64,000 nt of DNA from Pseudomonas sp. ATCC PTA-122608 (GTDB lineage: Bacteria; Pseudomonadota; Gammaproteobacteria; Pseudomonadales; Pseudomonadaceae). This document shows positions 15,207 through 23,480 of this stretch, in pieces. Location: contig NZ_LPNO01000007.1 of NCBI RefSeq assembly GCF_001952855.1, forward strand, positions 78,836 to 142,835, given 5' to 3'. The first letter of the stretch is position 1, and each line of letters starts with the position of its first letter. The translations under genes were made by a program, and so were the position numbers. The notes under the pieces are model-generated. The model worked only from the letters and a program-made list of their open reading frames with translations, was not told where the DNA came from and did no database searches.

Positions 15207-16373
15207 ATGATGGGCGAATTCGATACCATCCGACCTTACAACGACAGCGAAGTCCCGGCAGTGCTGGCCCGACTGTTCAGTGACAAGGCCTTTCTGGACA
15301 TCCTGACCCACTTTCGCTTCCCGCGCTTTGCCGGCGCCTTCGGCTGGCTGCTCAAGCCGATGATCGCCCATAAACTGCGCCGTGAGTTTGCCGGCGTCAC
15401 CACCGTGGCCACGCTACAGGACAAAGTCGAGTTTTACGTCGACCACACCATCGAGCGGGCGACCGACGGGGTGACCTACACCGGCGTCGAGCAGTTCAAG
15501 TCCGGCAGCGCCTACCTGTTCCTGGCCAACCACCGCGACATCGTGATGGACCCGGCCTTCGTCAACTACGCCGTGTACCACGCCGGCCTGCCCACGCCAC
15601 GGATCGCCATCGGTGACAACCTGCTGCAAAAGCCGTTTGTCAGCGACTTGATGCGCCTGAACAAGAGTTTCATCGTGCACCGCTCGATCACCGGGCGCAA
15701 AGAGAAGATGGCGGCTTATCAGTTGCTGTCGGCGTACATCAACCATTCGATTCGCAATGACTGCCAGTCGATCTGGATCGCCCAGGCCGAAGGCCGCGCC
15801 AAGGATGGGGATGATCGCACCGAATCGGCGATCCTCAAGATGTTCCACATGAGCCGCAAGGACGAGCCGTTCGCCGAAGTCATCCAGTCACTGAACCTGA
15901 CGCCGGTGTCCATCAGCTACGAATACGACCCGTGCGACGCAGCCAAGGCCCGCGAGCTGTACATCCGCGCCACCACCGGCACCTACAGCAAGGCGCCGGG
16001 GGAAGATGACGTGAGCATTGCGCTGGGCATCACCGGTTACAAGGGCCGGGTGCACGTCAACTTCGCGCCGCCGTTCACCGAGGCGTTCGAAGACACCAAA
16101 CTGCTGGCGATCGAGATGGACCGGCAGATTCTGGGCGGTTATCGGTTGTTCCCGGTGCACTACCTGGCGTACGCCCAATGGAGCGATGCCGACCCCCAAT
16201 TGCAGGTGCCGACCGCAGCCGAGGTGTTCCCTGCGGATGAGTTGGCCAAGGCGAAAGCCGAGTGGGAACGGCGCTTGAATGCATGCCCGGTAGAGCATCG
16301 GCCGTATCTGGTGCTGCAATACGCGACGCCGGTGAGGAATCAATACCGGGTCAAGGCCGGGATTGCCCTGTAA
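15207..16373 (+). CDS. PlsC-like acyltransferase family protein
   Basis: 388 residues. The catalytic block is FLANHRDIVMDP (about residues 105-116) and a later EGRAKDG resembles the phosphate-binding EGTR motif of glycerolipid acyltransferases. The usual HX4D is here H109-X5-D115, seen in a distinct subgroup. No strong membrane helix, so it is probably peripheral. It should transfer an acyl chain to a lysophospholipid or similar acceptor, but the acceptor is not known. A GAGAG site precedes two adjacent ATG codons. Confidence 0.75.
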   Translation: MMGEFDTIRPYNDSEVPAVLARLFSDKAFLDILTHFRFPRFAGAFGWLLKPMIAHKLRREFAGVTTVATLQDKVEFYVDHTIERATDGVTYTGVEQFKSGSAYLFLANHRDIVMDPAFVNYAVYHAGLPTPRIAIGDNLLQKPFVSDLMRLNKSFIVHRSITGRKEKMAAYQLLSAYINHSIRNDCQSIWIAQAEGRAKDGDDRTESAILKMFHMSRKDEPFAEVIQSLNLTPVSISYEYDPCDAAKARELYIRATTGTYSKAPGEDDVSIALGITGYKGRVHVNFAPPFTEAFEDTKLLAIEMDRQILGGYRLFPVHYLAYAQWSDADPQLQVPTAAEVFPADELAKAKAEWERRLNACPVEHRPYLVLQYATPVRNQYRVKAGIAL

Positions 16374-16399
16374 CCCGGTACCAGCAACAGCGCAAACCT

Positions 16400-16493
16400 A
16401 ATGTGGGAGCGGGCTTGCTCGCGAATGCAGAGTGTCAGTCAATACATCTGGTGACTGATACACCGCATTCGCGAGCAAGCCCGCTCCCACATT
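16400..16493. repeat. REPIN, TGTGGGAGCGGGCTTGCTCGCGAA type
   Basis: Two inverted arms (16400-16428 and 16465-16493) flank about 36 bases containing a second hairpin. It lies just downstream of the acyltransferase gene and may act as an RNA-stabilising 3' hairpin. Same family as the left arm of the repeat at 24771-24876. Confidence 0.9.
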
Positions 16494-16509
16494 TGTTTTC
16501 AGGGTGTTC

Positions 16510-16767
16510 TTACAATCGGGTACTGAGCAAGGAAACCAGCAACGCCAGCCCCAGACAGACAAAACCCAGCCGGTAGAACAGGCGATGGGTACGTTGCGTC
16601 AGCACATCAAGAAACAACATCGGTTGATCAATGGCCCGCAGTTCGCTTTGTGCGGCAAGCCTGGCCATCGCGCGCTGTTCGCGCAGGCGTGTGACAAACA
16701 ACAACCAAGCCGCCGGGCAGGCGAGCAACAGGGCAAGGGAATTGAGCAGTAGTGCGGTCAGCGACAT
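16510..16767 (-). CDS. Small membrane protein, unknown function
   Basis: 85 residues with a hydrophobic segment at each end (about 5-25 and 64-82) and a charged middle, so a two-helix membrane hairpin is likely. GAGG lies seven bases before the ATG. No recognised domain. The 181-base gap beyond its start holds imperfect GTATCA repeats and nothing else I can name. Confidence 0.7.
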   Translation of the reverse strand: MSLTALLLNSLALLLACPAAWLLFVTRLREQRAMARLAAQSELRAIDQPMLFLDVLTQRTHRLFYRLGFVCLGLALLVSLLSTRL

Positions 16768-16948
16768 CGCAAACCTCGATGTATCAGTGTCCAGGTATCA
16801 ATCCAGATACAAACCTGAATGATATGCGCCGCCTGCGCGTCATTACTCCTTCCCCATTGACGGCTAATGTATCCAGTAATTTACAGCGTCACCTGAACGT
16901 CACCTTAACAAGCCACTCTGTTGCCCTTCGAAAGCCCGGGAGCTTGTC

Positions 16949-17158
16949 ATGTTGCACGCGCAGAATCAGGATCGGCTGTATCTGATTTCCCCAAGTGATG
17001 AGCAAGAGGCGCTGGTGGGCGGCCTCGCGTTCAATGTGCAGGACCGCCACTGGCTGGTGTACTGCGCCCTCGGCGGGCATCAGCATGCCGACCTGCCGGA
17101 GCTGGATTTGCTGACGGGAGTGAGTGTGCTGGACTTTTATGTCGAAACGGCTGCATGA
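16949..17158 (+). CDS. Small hypothetical protein
   Basis: 69 residues, soluble, acidic, no known motif. A GGGAG ribosome site lies at good spacing before the ATG and the codon use resembles its neighbours, so it is probably real. Function unknown. Confidence 0.55.
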   Translation: MLHAQNQDRLYLISPSDEQEALVGGLAFNVQDRHWLVYCALGGHQHADLPELDLLTGVSVLDFYVETAA

Positions 17159-17170
17159 AAACTGCAGGCG

Positions 17171-17200
17171 AAAAAAAACCGGGCTCATCGCTGAGCCCGG
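17171..17200 (-). terminator. Rho-independent terminator of the YajG-like lipoprotein gene
   Basis: On the minus strand CCGGGCTCA-GCGA-TGAGCCCGG is followed by eight T. It lies about 60 bases past the lipoprotein stop. The bases just beyond the stem (17202-17214) resemble one arm of the GTTCCCACGC repeat found at 60919-61029. Confidence 0.85.
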
Positions 17201-17260
17201 TGATCGTTCCCACGCGCCGCAAAGGAATGCCGACTGGGGCGCTCCGCGCCCGCCTGACAG

Positions 17261-17845
17261 TTATTGCGAGCTAAGCAGCGAACCGATGCTCGGATCCTTG
17301 AACAGACGCGTCAGGGCATCGCTCAACACATCGCTGACCAGCTTGGTGTTGGTCTCCTGGTTCGGCGCCATGCCGAAGCGCTGGTCCAGGGATGCGCCGT
17401 AACGGCCGCTGTAGCGACGGGTGCCGGCGGTCACGTCGGACTTGAAGGTCGCGCCGATGGTGGCTTCAGTCACGTACAGGCCTTCCTTGGGCGACTGATA
17501 CTTCAGCTCGGCCAGGGTGATGGTCAGTTGCGGAGCACCGGGCGAGTTGGACGGGGTGAAGCCCAGCAGGCGCACAGCCGCTTCGGCCTGGGCTTGCAAC
17601 TTGGGCAGCACGTCGGCACCGGTCACCGTGATGGCGCTGGTTTCCGGGTACAGGCCGCCACGGGTGCCGAGGGTCGGCGACGGACGCCCATCAACCACAC
17701 GCACCGACACCGGCTGGCCATGGCCCACAGGCGCCAGTTGGGTGGTGATTTTCGGTTGCGGGCTGAGTTGTTGCGGGCTGTGGGCGCAGCCAACCAGGGT
17801 CAAACTGGTCACAGTGATCAAACCGAACAACAGGCGTTGCAACAT
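17261..17845 (-). CDS. YajG-family lipoprotein
   Basis: 194 residues. Signal peptide and lipobox LVGC (Cys20), then a YajG-like body of about 170 residues with a conserved VRVVDGRP and a helical C-terminus (LVSDVLSDALTRLF). YajG proteins are abundant envelope lipoproteins without assigned function. Start at 17845 is chosen because GGAG is eight bases upstream; the ATG two codons earlier is only two bases from that site. Monocistronic, with its own terminator. Confidence 0.85.
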   Translation of the reverse strand: MLQRLLFGLITVTSLTLVGCAHSPQQLSPQPKITTQLAPVGHGQPVSVRVVDGRPSPTLGTRGGLYPETSAITVTGADVLPKLQAQAEAAVRLLGFTPSNSPGAPQLTITLAELKYQSPKEGLYVTEATIGATFKSDVTAGTRRYSGRYGASLDQRFGMAPNQETNTKLVSDVLSDALTRLFKDPSIGSLLSSQ

Positions 17846-18028
17846 ACTCATTTCTCCAGGACTAGATGCAAACAGGGCGCCAGTATAACGGTGAGCGCTC
17901 GCCACTCACCACAAATCCTGAACGGCGCCTGAACTGTCGGCGAAATTACAATTTTCACACAGAACCGTCACCACGTTGTCATGCCAGACTGCCAACCTTC
18001 GCAGCATGTAACGAACCGGGTACACACC

Positions 18029-18262
18029 ATGCGCCTTCTCAAATCATTGTTCTTTTCCCACACCAGCCATCGTCACTTTGCCCTGCTCGATGCCCAGGGC
18101 TGCTGCCAGGCCTTCAAGCAATGCAGCCTGCCGCCCGTCGGTGACGGCTGGGTCGAAGTCGAAGAGACTCGCCTGAGCTGGATGCACCGCCCGCTGCCGG
18201 CCAGCGCCCGGATCAACCCACGGGTTTCGCAGCCACAGCAACGGCATGTGTTGGCCTCCTGA
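18029..18262 (+). CDS. Small hypothetical protein
   Basis: 77 residues beginning MRLLKSLFF, no signal peptide and no recognised domain; a composition of ordinary coding bias (His, Gln, Pro rich). The ribosome site is weak (ACCGGG). The opposite strand is also open here, so coding is likely but not certain. Confidence 0.45.
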   Translation: MRLLKSLFFSHTSHRHFALLDAQGCCQAFKQCSLPPVGDGWVEVEETRLSWMHRPLPASARINPRVSQPQQRHVLAS

Positions 18263-18988
18263 CCAGACTGCTAATAAAAGTCATTAAACACGCCCATTTG
18301 CGCGCATTTCTTCGCTACAATCTCCCCCCGATTATAAGGACGTCTCCTGATCGGGCCTCGCAGCATCGCTAATGCTCCTGTATTAGCTCCCCGCACCGCC
18401 CACAGAGAGCCGCCCACACAGATCGAGTGAAGCTGGCGAGCTTGCTGTTTTCTCTGCAAACCATCGTCTTTACCCGAATCTGCCAGAGCTGCCATGCGCT
18501 CGGCCACTTGAGTTGTTTGCCCGTTTTGCCGCTTGCCGGCAGTGATTTCGGGCCAGGTGCCAGGCTGGGGCAGCCCTTTTTTGAGGTTCACGTCTTCAAA
18601 AGAGCGTGAAAAAAACGGGTTTTCACAACTTCACAAGAGTGTGGCGAGCAAATGAATAGTTTTGCGTTTGTACAAGCACCATCAGCGTCTGGAACAGCCC
18701 CACCACACAGGACCGAGTACTCCTCAAGAACCGGAGCTTGAAGCCTGTCCGCTACGGATTTGGTTGCACGATCGGACGAGCTTGACCATAAGTCGAATTG
18801 CCACAGGCGCCCTTAAATGCGTTCATACGCAGATCAGGCCCGGTCGGCAGCGTCCGCTTGCGATAAATTGCGAAGAATCGGACATGGCGATCCTGGCCAT
18901 GGGTAACCTGGGGCATCACGTGAACCGCCCCGTCACTCCTGGCAGCCATGCCGTCAATTTGGTGCTGCAGATTTTGGAGACGCGTTAA
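18263..18988. other. 726-base region without a convincing gene, upstream of mqo
   Basis: Short frames exist on both strands but none has a convincing ribosome site or family. Visible elements are an AT-rich promoter-like stretch (CTACAATC at 18315-18322, ATTATAAGG at 18331-18339), a terminator-like hairpin at 18563-18582, and a plausible mqo ribosome site GGAG just before 18989. The stretch could hold a small RNA of about 240 bases followed by the mqo leader. Confidence 0.5.
18563..18582 (+). terminator. Terminator-like hairpin in the gap before mqo
   Basis: GGCTG-GGG-CAGCC followed by C and six T. The stem is short but GC-only except one pair. It would end a plus-strand transcript starting upstream of it, either the 18029 gene or an RNA from the 18315-18340 region. 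Confidence 0.5.
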
Positions 18989-20524
18989 ATGGCGCATAAC
19001 GAAGCAGTCGACGTAGTACTGGTAGGTGCGGGCATCATGAGTGCCACCCTCGCCGTACTGCTCAAAGAGCTCGACCCCGGCCTCAAGCTGGAAGTCGTTG
19101 AGCTGATGGATTCGGGTGCCGCGGAAAGTTCCAACCCGTGGAACAACGCCGGTACCGGCCACGCCGGGCTGTGTGAGCTGAACTACACACCGCAGGCAGC
19201 TGACGGCTCCATCGACATCAAGAAAGCCGTGCACATCAACACCCAATTCGAGGTGTCGAAGCAGTTCTGGGCCTACTTGACCAAGAAAGGCACCTTCGGC
19301 TCGTCCAAGTCCTTTATCAGCCCCGTGCCGCACCTGAGCTTCGTGCAGGGCGAGAAAGGCGTGTCGTTCCTCAAGAAGCGCTTTGAAACCCTCAGCCAGC
19401 ACCACGCGTTCTCGGACATGCATTACACCGAAGATCGCAGCGAGATGGCCGAGTGGATGCCGCTGATGATGCCCGGTCGCCCGCTGGACGAAAAAATCGC
19501 TGCCACCCGCGTGATGAACGGCACCGACGTCAACTTCGGCGCCCTGACCAACCAGTTGCTCTCGCACCTGACCAGCGCACCGGATGCCCAGGTCAAGTAC
19601 AGCAAGCGCGTCACCGGCCTCAAGCGCAACGGCGCCGGCTGGACCGTGAGCATCAAGGACGTCAACAGCGGCAACTCCCGTGATGTCGACGCCAAGTTCG
19701 TGTTCCTTGGCGCCGGTGGCGCGGCCCTGCCGCTGCTGCAGGCTTCGGGTATCGAAGAAAGCAAAGGTTTCGGCGGCTTCCCGGTCAGCGGCCAGTGGCT
19801 GCGTTGCGACAACCCGGAAGTGGTCAAGCACCACCAGGCCAAGGTCTACAGCCAGGCGGCCGTGGGTTCGCCACCGATGTCGGTGCCGCACCTCGACACC
19901 CGCGTGGTGGATGGCAAGAAGTCCCTGCTGTTCGGGCCATACGCCGGCTTCACCACCAAGTTCCTCAAACACGGTTCGTTCCTTGATCTGCCGATGTCGA
20001 TTCGTGCCGGCAACATCGGCCCGATGCTGGCCGTGGCCCGGGACAACATGGACCTGACCAAGTACCTGGTCAGCGAAGTGCGCCAATCCATGGAGCAGCG
20101 CCTGGAATCCCTGCGCCGCTTCTATCCTGAAGCGAAAGCCGAAGACTGGCGCCTGGAAGTGGCCGGCCAACGGGTGCAGATCATCAAGAAAGACCCGAAG
20201 AAAGGCGGCGTGCTGCAATTCGGTACCGAACTGGTTGCGGCCAAGGACGGTTCGTTGGCGGCTCTGTTGGGTGCTTCTCCGGGTGCGTCTGTGACGGTGT
20301 CGATCATGCTGGAACTGATCGAACGCTGCTTCCCGGAAAAAACCGCCGGTGAGTGGGCGACCAAGCTGCACGAGATCTTCCCGGCTCGGGAAACGGTCCT
20401 GGAGACCGATGCCGAGCTGTATCGCAAGATCAACACGCAGAACAACATCAGCCTGGAACTGGTTGACGCAGGAGCGAGCTTGCTCGCGAAAAACGTTAAC
20501 GATGACGCAGCGCGCCTGGTTTAA
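18989..20524 (+). CDS. mqo: Malate:quinone oxidoreductase
   Basis: 511 residues. N-terminal FAD-binding [13 protein letters not shown] (about 10-22) and the Mqo-typical [22 protein letters not shown] block. This membrane-peripheral flavoprotein oxidises malate to oxaloacetate and passes electrons to the quinone pool in the TCA cycle. GGAG lies before the ATG. The C-terminus is odd: the final 17 residues, [17 protein letters not shown], are encoded by the left half of the REPIN at 20468-20566, so the native stop has been replaced or bypassed. The conserved part ends about at NISLELV. Confidence 0.95.
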   Translation: MAHNEAVDVVLVGAGIMSATLAVLLKELDPGLKLEVVELMDSGAAESSNPWNNAGTGHAGLCELNYTPQAADGSIDIKKAVHINTQFEVSKQFWAYLTKKGTFGSSKSFISPVPHLSFVQGEKGVSFLKKRFETLSQHHAFSDMHYTEDRSEMAEWMPLMMPGRPLDEKIAATRVMNGTDVNFGALTNQLLSHLTSAPDAQVKYSKRVTGLKRNGAGWTVSIKDVNSGNSRDVDAKFVFLGAGGAALPLLQASGIEESKGFGGFPVSGQWLRCDNPEVVKHHQAKVYSQAAVGSPPMSVPHLDTRVVDGKKSLLFGPYAGFTTKFLKHGSFLDLPMSIRAGNIGPMLAVARDNMDLTKYLVSEVRQSMEQRLESLRRFYPEAKAEDWRLEVAGQRVQIIKKDPKKGGVLQFGTELVAAKDGSLAALLGASPGASVTVSIMLELIERCFPEKTAGEWATKLHEIFPARETVLETDAELYRKINTQNNISLELVDAGASLLAKNVNDDAARLV

Positions 20525-20566
20525 CGCGGCGTTCTCAGGTTCTTCGCGAGCAAGCTCGCTCCTACA
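20468..20566. repeat. REPIN overlapping the 3' end of mqo
   Basis: Left arm CAGGAGCGAGCTTGCTCGCG (20469-20488) lies inside the mqo reading frame; right arm CGCGAGCAAGCTCGCTCC (20544-20561) lies after the stop. The inner sequence is homologous, in reverse orientation, to the inner part of the repeat at 24771-24876 (shared AACGTTAACGATGACGC). Confidence 0.9.
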
Positions 20567-20575
20567 GTAATAAGC

Positions 20576-20618
20576 AAAAACGCCCCGATCTCACGATGAG
20601 ACCGGGGCGTTTTTTTTC
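20576..20618. terminator. Bidirectional terminator between mqo and the PA4642-like gene
   Basis: A-run, CGCCCCGATCTCA, loop, TGAGACCGGGGCG, then eight T; a 13-pair stem with one mismatch. It can end both the mqo transcript and the converging minus-strand gene. Confidence 0.9.
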
Positions 20619-20629
20619 GTCCGCAACAA

Positions 20630-20917
20630 TCAGCCGCGGGCTTGTTCGATCAGCTCGATGTACTCGGCGGCGTTGCGCTGGTCCTTGATCACTTCAACGA
20701 AGGTCTGGCCGTGCTCGTCCTTGCCGTCGAGGTCCAGGCCGGCTTCCTTGAAAAAGCCCAGGAAGCGCTCGAAGTCGTCGATACGCAGGCCACGGTAGGC
20801 CTTGATCAGTTTGTGCAGGGACGGCGAAGTGGCGTCTACCGGCTCGAAATCCAGGAACAGCTTGATTTGCTCGTCGCCGATTTCATCACCAATCAGCTGT
20901 TTCTTATCTTTACGCAT
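20630..20917 (-). CDS. PA4642-family hypothetical protein
   Basis: 95 residues, soluble, acidic. Begins MRKDKKQLIGDEIGDEQ and ends in a helical region (VEVIKDQRNAAEYIELIEQARG). It matches the small Pseudomonas family typified by PA4642, which also lies near mqoB and hpt in P. aeruginosa. The start at 20917 has GGAG six bases upstream; the frame continues upstream through the intergenic region without a better start. Function unknown. Confidence 0.85.
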   Translation of the reverse strand: MRKDKKQLIGDEIGDEQIKLFLDFEPVDATSPSLHKLIKAYRGLRIDDFERFLGFFKEAGLDLDGKDEHGQTFVEVIKDQRNAAEYIELIEQARG

Positions 20918-20996
20918 TACCGACTCCAGCCTGCAGACATTTACACGGGAAAAGCAGTTTACCTGCGGCACAGCGGCTTCGAAAGCTACACGGACC

Positions 20997-21091
20997 AATG
21001 TGGGAGCTGGCTTGCCTGCGATAGCGGTAGGTCAGTTGACCCCTTTATCACTGACACATAGCTATCGCAGGCAAGCCAGCTCCCACATTGA
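20997..21091. repeat. REPIN, TGTGGGAGCTGGCTTGCCTGCGATAG type
   Basis: Inverted arms at 20997-21026 and 21062-21091, with an inner hairpin (GGTCAGT... ACTGACAC). It lies between two minus-strand genes of unknown function. It is the only repeat of this subtype in the window. Confidence 0.9.
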
Positions 21092-21125
21092 GTGTATTTA
21101 CACGGCCGAATCCGCGTCGGCTTGA

Positions 21126-21611
21126 TTATTTGGCGCGCACGGCGCCGGTGTGCAAATCAGCCCAGATATGGCCGTTGGCGTAACTGAGGAACTGCACATA
21201 CACCGTGTCGTTGCGCAACAAATCGACGATGACCCGATACTGGGTCATCGGGTACGACAAGGTCAGGGTTTTGCTTTTATCGTCGAACACCGGTTTTTTC
21301 AGGCTTTTGCTTTCAGCATCGAAATTGAGGATCACCTGGGCGATGGTCGCGCCCTTGTTCAGGGACTTGCCCTTGAGGCGGATCATCAACGGCGAGGTCA
21401 CCGGGATCGGCTGCTGGGTGGATTGGCGCTGATTACCCACCACCACCGAATACTCGGTGACTTGCAGCAATTGCTGCTGATCCGGGGTTTCGGCGCGCAG
21501 GGTCAGGTCGTCAGGCGGCAGGAACTGGCTGTGCAACGGCGCCGGTGCGGCCGCCAGGGGCAAACTGAGGGTCAGCGCCAGGGCGGCGCAACTGCGGATC
21601 AAAAAGCGCAT
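21126..21611 (-). CDS. DUF2057-like exported protein
   Basis: 161 residues with a Sec signal peptide (cleavage near AAAPA, residue 22-25) and a beta-rich body, resembling DUF2057/YccT-type periplasmic proteins and the PA4643 position in P. aeruginosa gene order. No catalytic residue is visible. It precedes no partner closely: the cupin gene ends 36 bases upstream on the same strand, so they may share a transcript. Confidence 0.75.
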   Translation of the reverse strand: MRFLIRSCAALALTLSLPLAAAPAPLHSQFLPPDDLTLRAETPDQQQLLQVTEYSVVVGNQRQSTQQPIPVTSPLMIRLKGKSLNKGATIAQVILNFDAESKSLKKPVFDDKSKTLTLSYPMTQYRVIVDLLRNDTVYVQFLSYANGHIWADLHTGAVRAK

Positions 21612-21646
21612 GGGCCGCTCCGTGGAAGATGGCCCAGCACTTTAGC

Positions 21647-22114
21647 TCAATCGAACTGGGCAAGCATCCAGCGCTGATACTCAGCCACTTCAGCATCGCC
21701 TTCACGGGGAGCCCAACTCGCCAGCTCACCCTCGCCCACCGGTCGATACGGTCCGGCTTTGCACTCGAACATCAAGGTATCGGGCTCCAACACCACCAGT
21801 CCGTGAAACACACCGGGTGGCAAATCGACGCCTTGGCACTCACCGCCCGCCTGCATCACGCGTTTGGTCAACACCTCGCCGGTCTCGCTGAAAATCAACA
21901 GGCCCAGGCGGCCCTTCAGCACCAGTAAGGTTTCTGCCTTATCGGCACTCAAATGACGATGAGGCGGCACATAGGTGTTGGGCTGCATCCCGACGGCCAT
22001 GCGATGGCACGGCTCTTCCATCTGATGAAAGTTGTGGTGATGCCGGCCACGAGGGCTGTCAGCCGCTTTCTCGGCCAACTCCGCAAACAGCGTTTGATCA
22101 AGAAAGCTGGCCAT
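21647..22114 (-). CDS. WbuC-like cupin-fold metalloprotein
   Basis: 155 residues. The cupin metal motif appears as PPHRHLSADKAETLLVLKGRLGLLIF. The His-rich RGRHHHNFH near residue 25 is typical of the WbuC family. The reaction is unknown; some relatives lie in O-antigen clusters, which is not the case here. It starts four bases after the hpt stop, so it is probably in one operon with hpt. Confidence 0.82.
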   Translation of the reverse strand: MASFLDQTLFAELAEKAADSPRGRHHHNFHQMEEPCHRMAVGMQPNTYVPPHRHLSADKAETLLVLKGRLGLLIFSETGEVLTKRVMQAGGECQGVDLPPGVFHGLVVLEPDTLMFECKAGPYRPVGEGELASWAPREGDAEVAEYQRWMLAQFD

Positions 22115-22117
22115 TGA

Positions 22118-22675
22118 TTACATCCCCTTAACGGCGTAGATCCCGTTGGCATTACGCCAGTAGCCTTTGTAGTCCATGCCGTAACCGAAAATGTAGCGGT
22201 CGATGCACGGCAGGCCCACATAATCGGCCTTGAGGTCCGGACGGGCCTTGCGGTCGTGGTTCTTGTCGATCAGCACAGCGGTGTGCACTTTGCGCGCGCC
22301 GGCGTGTTTGCAGAAGTCGATGATCGCGCCCAGGGTGTGCCCTTCGTCGAGGATGTCGTCGATGATCAACACATCGCGGTCGATGAACGAGACTTCCGGC
22401 TTGGCTTTCCAGAACAGGTCGCCGCCGCTGGTTTCATTGCGATAGCGGGTGGCGTGCAGGTAGGACGCTTCCAGCGGGAATTGCAGGTGAGTGAGCAATT
22501 TACCGGCGAAAATCAGGCCACCGTTCATCACGCAAAAGACCACCGGGTTAGTGTCGGCCATTTCGCGGGAGATGTGCGCGCCGACCTTGGCGATGGCCTC
22601 TTCGACTTGCGCTTCGGTGTACAGGCAGTCAGCCTCGCGCATGATTTGACGGATATGCTCGAGATCAGCGGACAT
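22118..22675 (-). CDS. hpt: Hypoxanthine-guanine phosphoribosyltransferase
   Basis: 185 residues of the type I phosphoribosyltransferase fold. The PRPP loop is VLIIDDILDEGHTLGAI. It converts hypoxanthine or guanine with PRPP to IMP or GMP in purine salvage. The start at 22675 has GGAG six bases upstream. Divergent from upp, giving a purine/pyrimidine salvage pair around a 164-base promoter region that contains the palindrome TAGATTAATCTA at 22792-22803. Confidence 0.92.
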   Translation of the reverse strand: MSADLEHIRQIMREADCLYTEAQVEEAIAKVGAHISREMADTNPVVFCVMNGGLIFAGKLLTHLQFPLEASYLHATRYRNETSGGDLFWKAKPEVSFIDRDVLIIDDILDEGHTLGAIIDFCKHAGARKVHTAVLIDKNHDRKARPDLKADYVGLPCIDRYIFGYGMDYKGYWRNANGIYAVKGM

Positions 22676-22839
22676 GGCGCTCTCCAAGGGGTGCTGTGGC
22701 AAGAAAAGCGGGCAAAGGTACGCATGTGAGGCGCAACGTTCAAGCCTTAATGGACTAACGTACTAGATGTCTATAGGACAACACCCTCGGATAGATTAAT
22801 CTAGGCCGGTTTTTTTGCCCGCCGCCGGAGCCTTTCCCC

Positions 22840-23478
22840 ATGCCCATCCGTGAGATCCGCCACCCGCTGATCCGACATAAACTCGGCCTTATGCGCCGCG
22901 CCGACATTAGCACGAAGAACTTCCGTGAGCTTGCTCAGGAAGTCGGAGCGCTGCTCACCTACGAGGCGACCAAAGATCTGCCCCTGGAAAACTACTTGAT
23001 CGACGGTTGGTGCGGTCCCGTCCAGGTCGAGAAAATCGCCGGCAAGAAGATTACCGTGGTGCCGATCCTGCGCGCCGGTATCGGCATGCTTGAAGGCGTG
23101 CTCAGCCTGATCCCGGGCGCCAAGGTCAGCGCCGTGGGCGTGGCCCGCAATGAAGAAACACTGCAGGCCCACACTTATCTGGAAAAACTGGTACCGGAAA
23201 TCGACGAGCGCCTGGCGATGATCATCGACCCGATGCTCGCCACCGGCAGCTCCATGGTTGCCACCATCGACCTGCTGAAAAAAGCCGGCTGCAAGGACAT
23301 CCGCGCCATGGTGCTGGTAGCCGCTCCCGAAGGCATCGCCGCCGTCGAGAAAGCCCACCCGGACGTGTTGATCTACACCGCGTCCATCGATGAACGCCTG
23401 AACGAACACGGCTACATCATCCCGGGCCTGGGCGATGCCGGCGACAAGATCTTCGGTACCAAGCAGAAGGACGCGTGA
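22840..23478 (+). CDS. upp: Uracil phosphoribosyltransferase
   Basis: 212 residues. PRPP-binding [20 protein letters not shown] and the C-terminal uracil-binding [16 protein letters not shown] are diagnostic. It makes UMP from uracil and PRPP. Immediately followed by the uracil permease gene, forming the usual uptake-and-salvage operon. Confidence 0.97.
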   Translation: MPIREIRHPLIRHKLGLMRRADISTKNFRELAQEVGALLTYEATKDLPLENYLIDGWCGPVQVEKIAGKKITVVPILRAGIGMLEGVLSLIPGAKVSAVGVARNEETLQAHTYLEKLVPEIDERLAMIIDPMLATGSSMVATIDLLKKAGCKDIRAMVLVAAPEGIAAVEKAHPDVLIYTASIDERLNEHGYIIPGLGDAGDKIFGTKQKDA

Positions 23479-23480
23479 CC

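Noticed and set aside
18271..18591. 106-codon minus-strand frame in the mqo upstream gap
   Set aside because: No family resemblance and no convincing ribosome site; the plus-strand signals in the same place look more like promoter and terminator.
18662..18988. 108-codon plus-strand frame ending at the mqo start
   Set aside because: No ribosome site and no recognisable sequence; overlaps the probable mqo leader.
18752..20371. 539-codon open frame antisense to mqo
   Set aside because: Shadow of the GC-rich mqo gene; no domain and no ribosome site. The plus-strand protein is unmistakably Mqo.
20802..21125. 107-codon plus-strand frame through the repeat at 20997-21091
   Set aside because: Runs antisense to the PA4642-like gene and then through a REPIN; not a gene.
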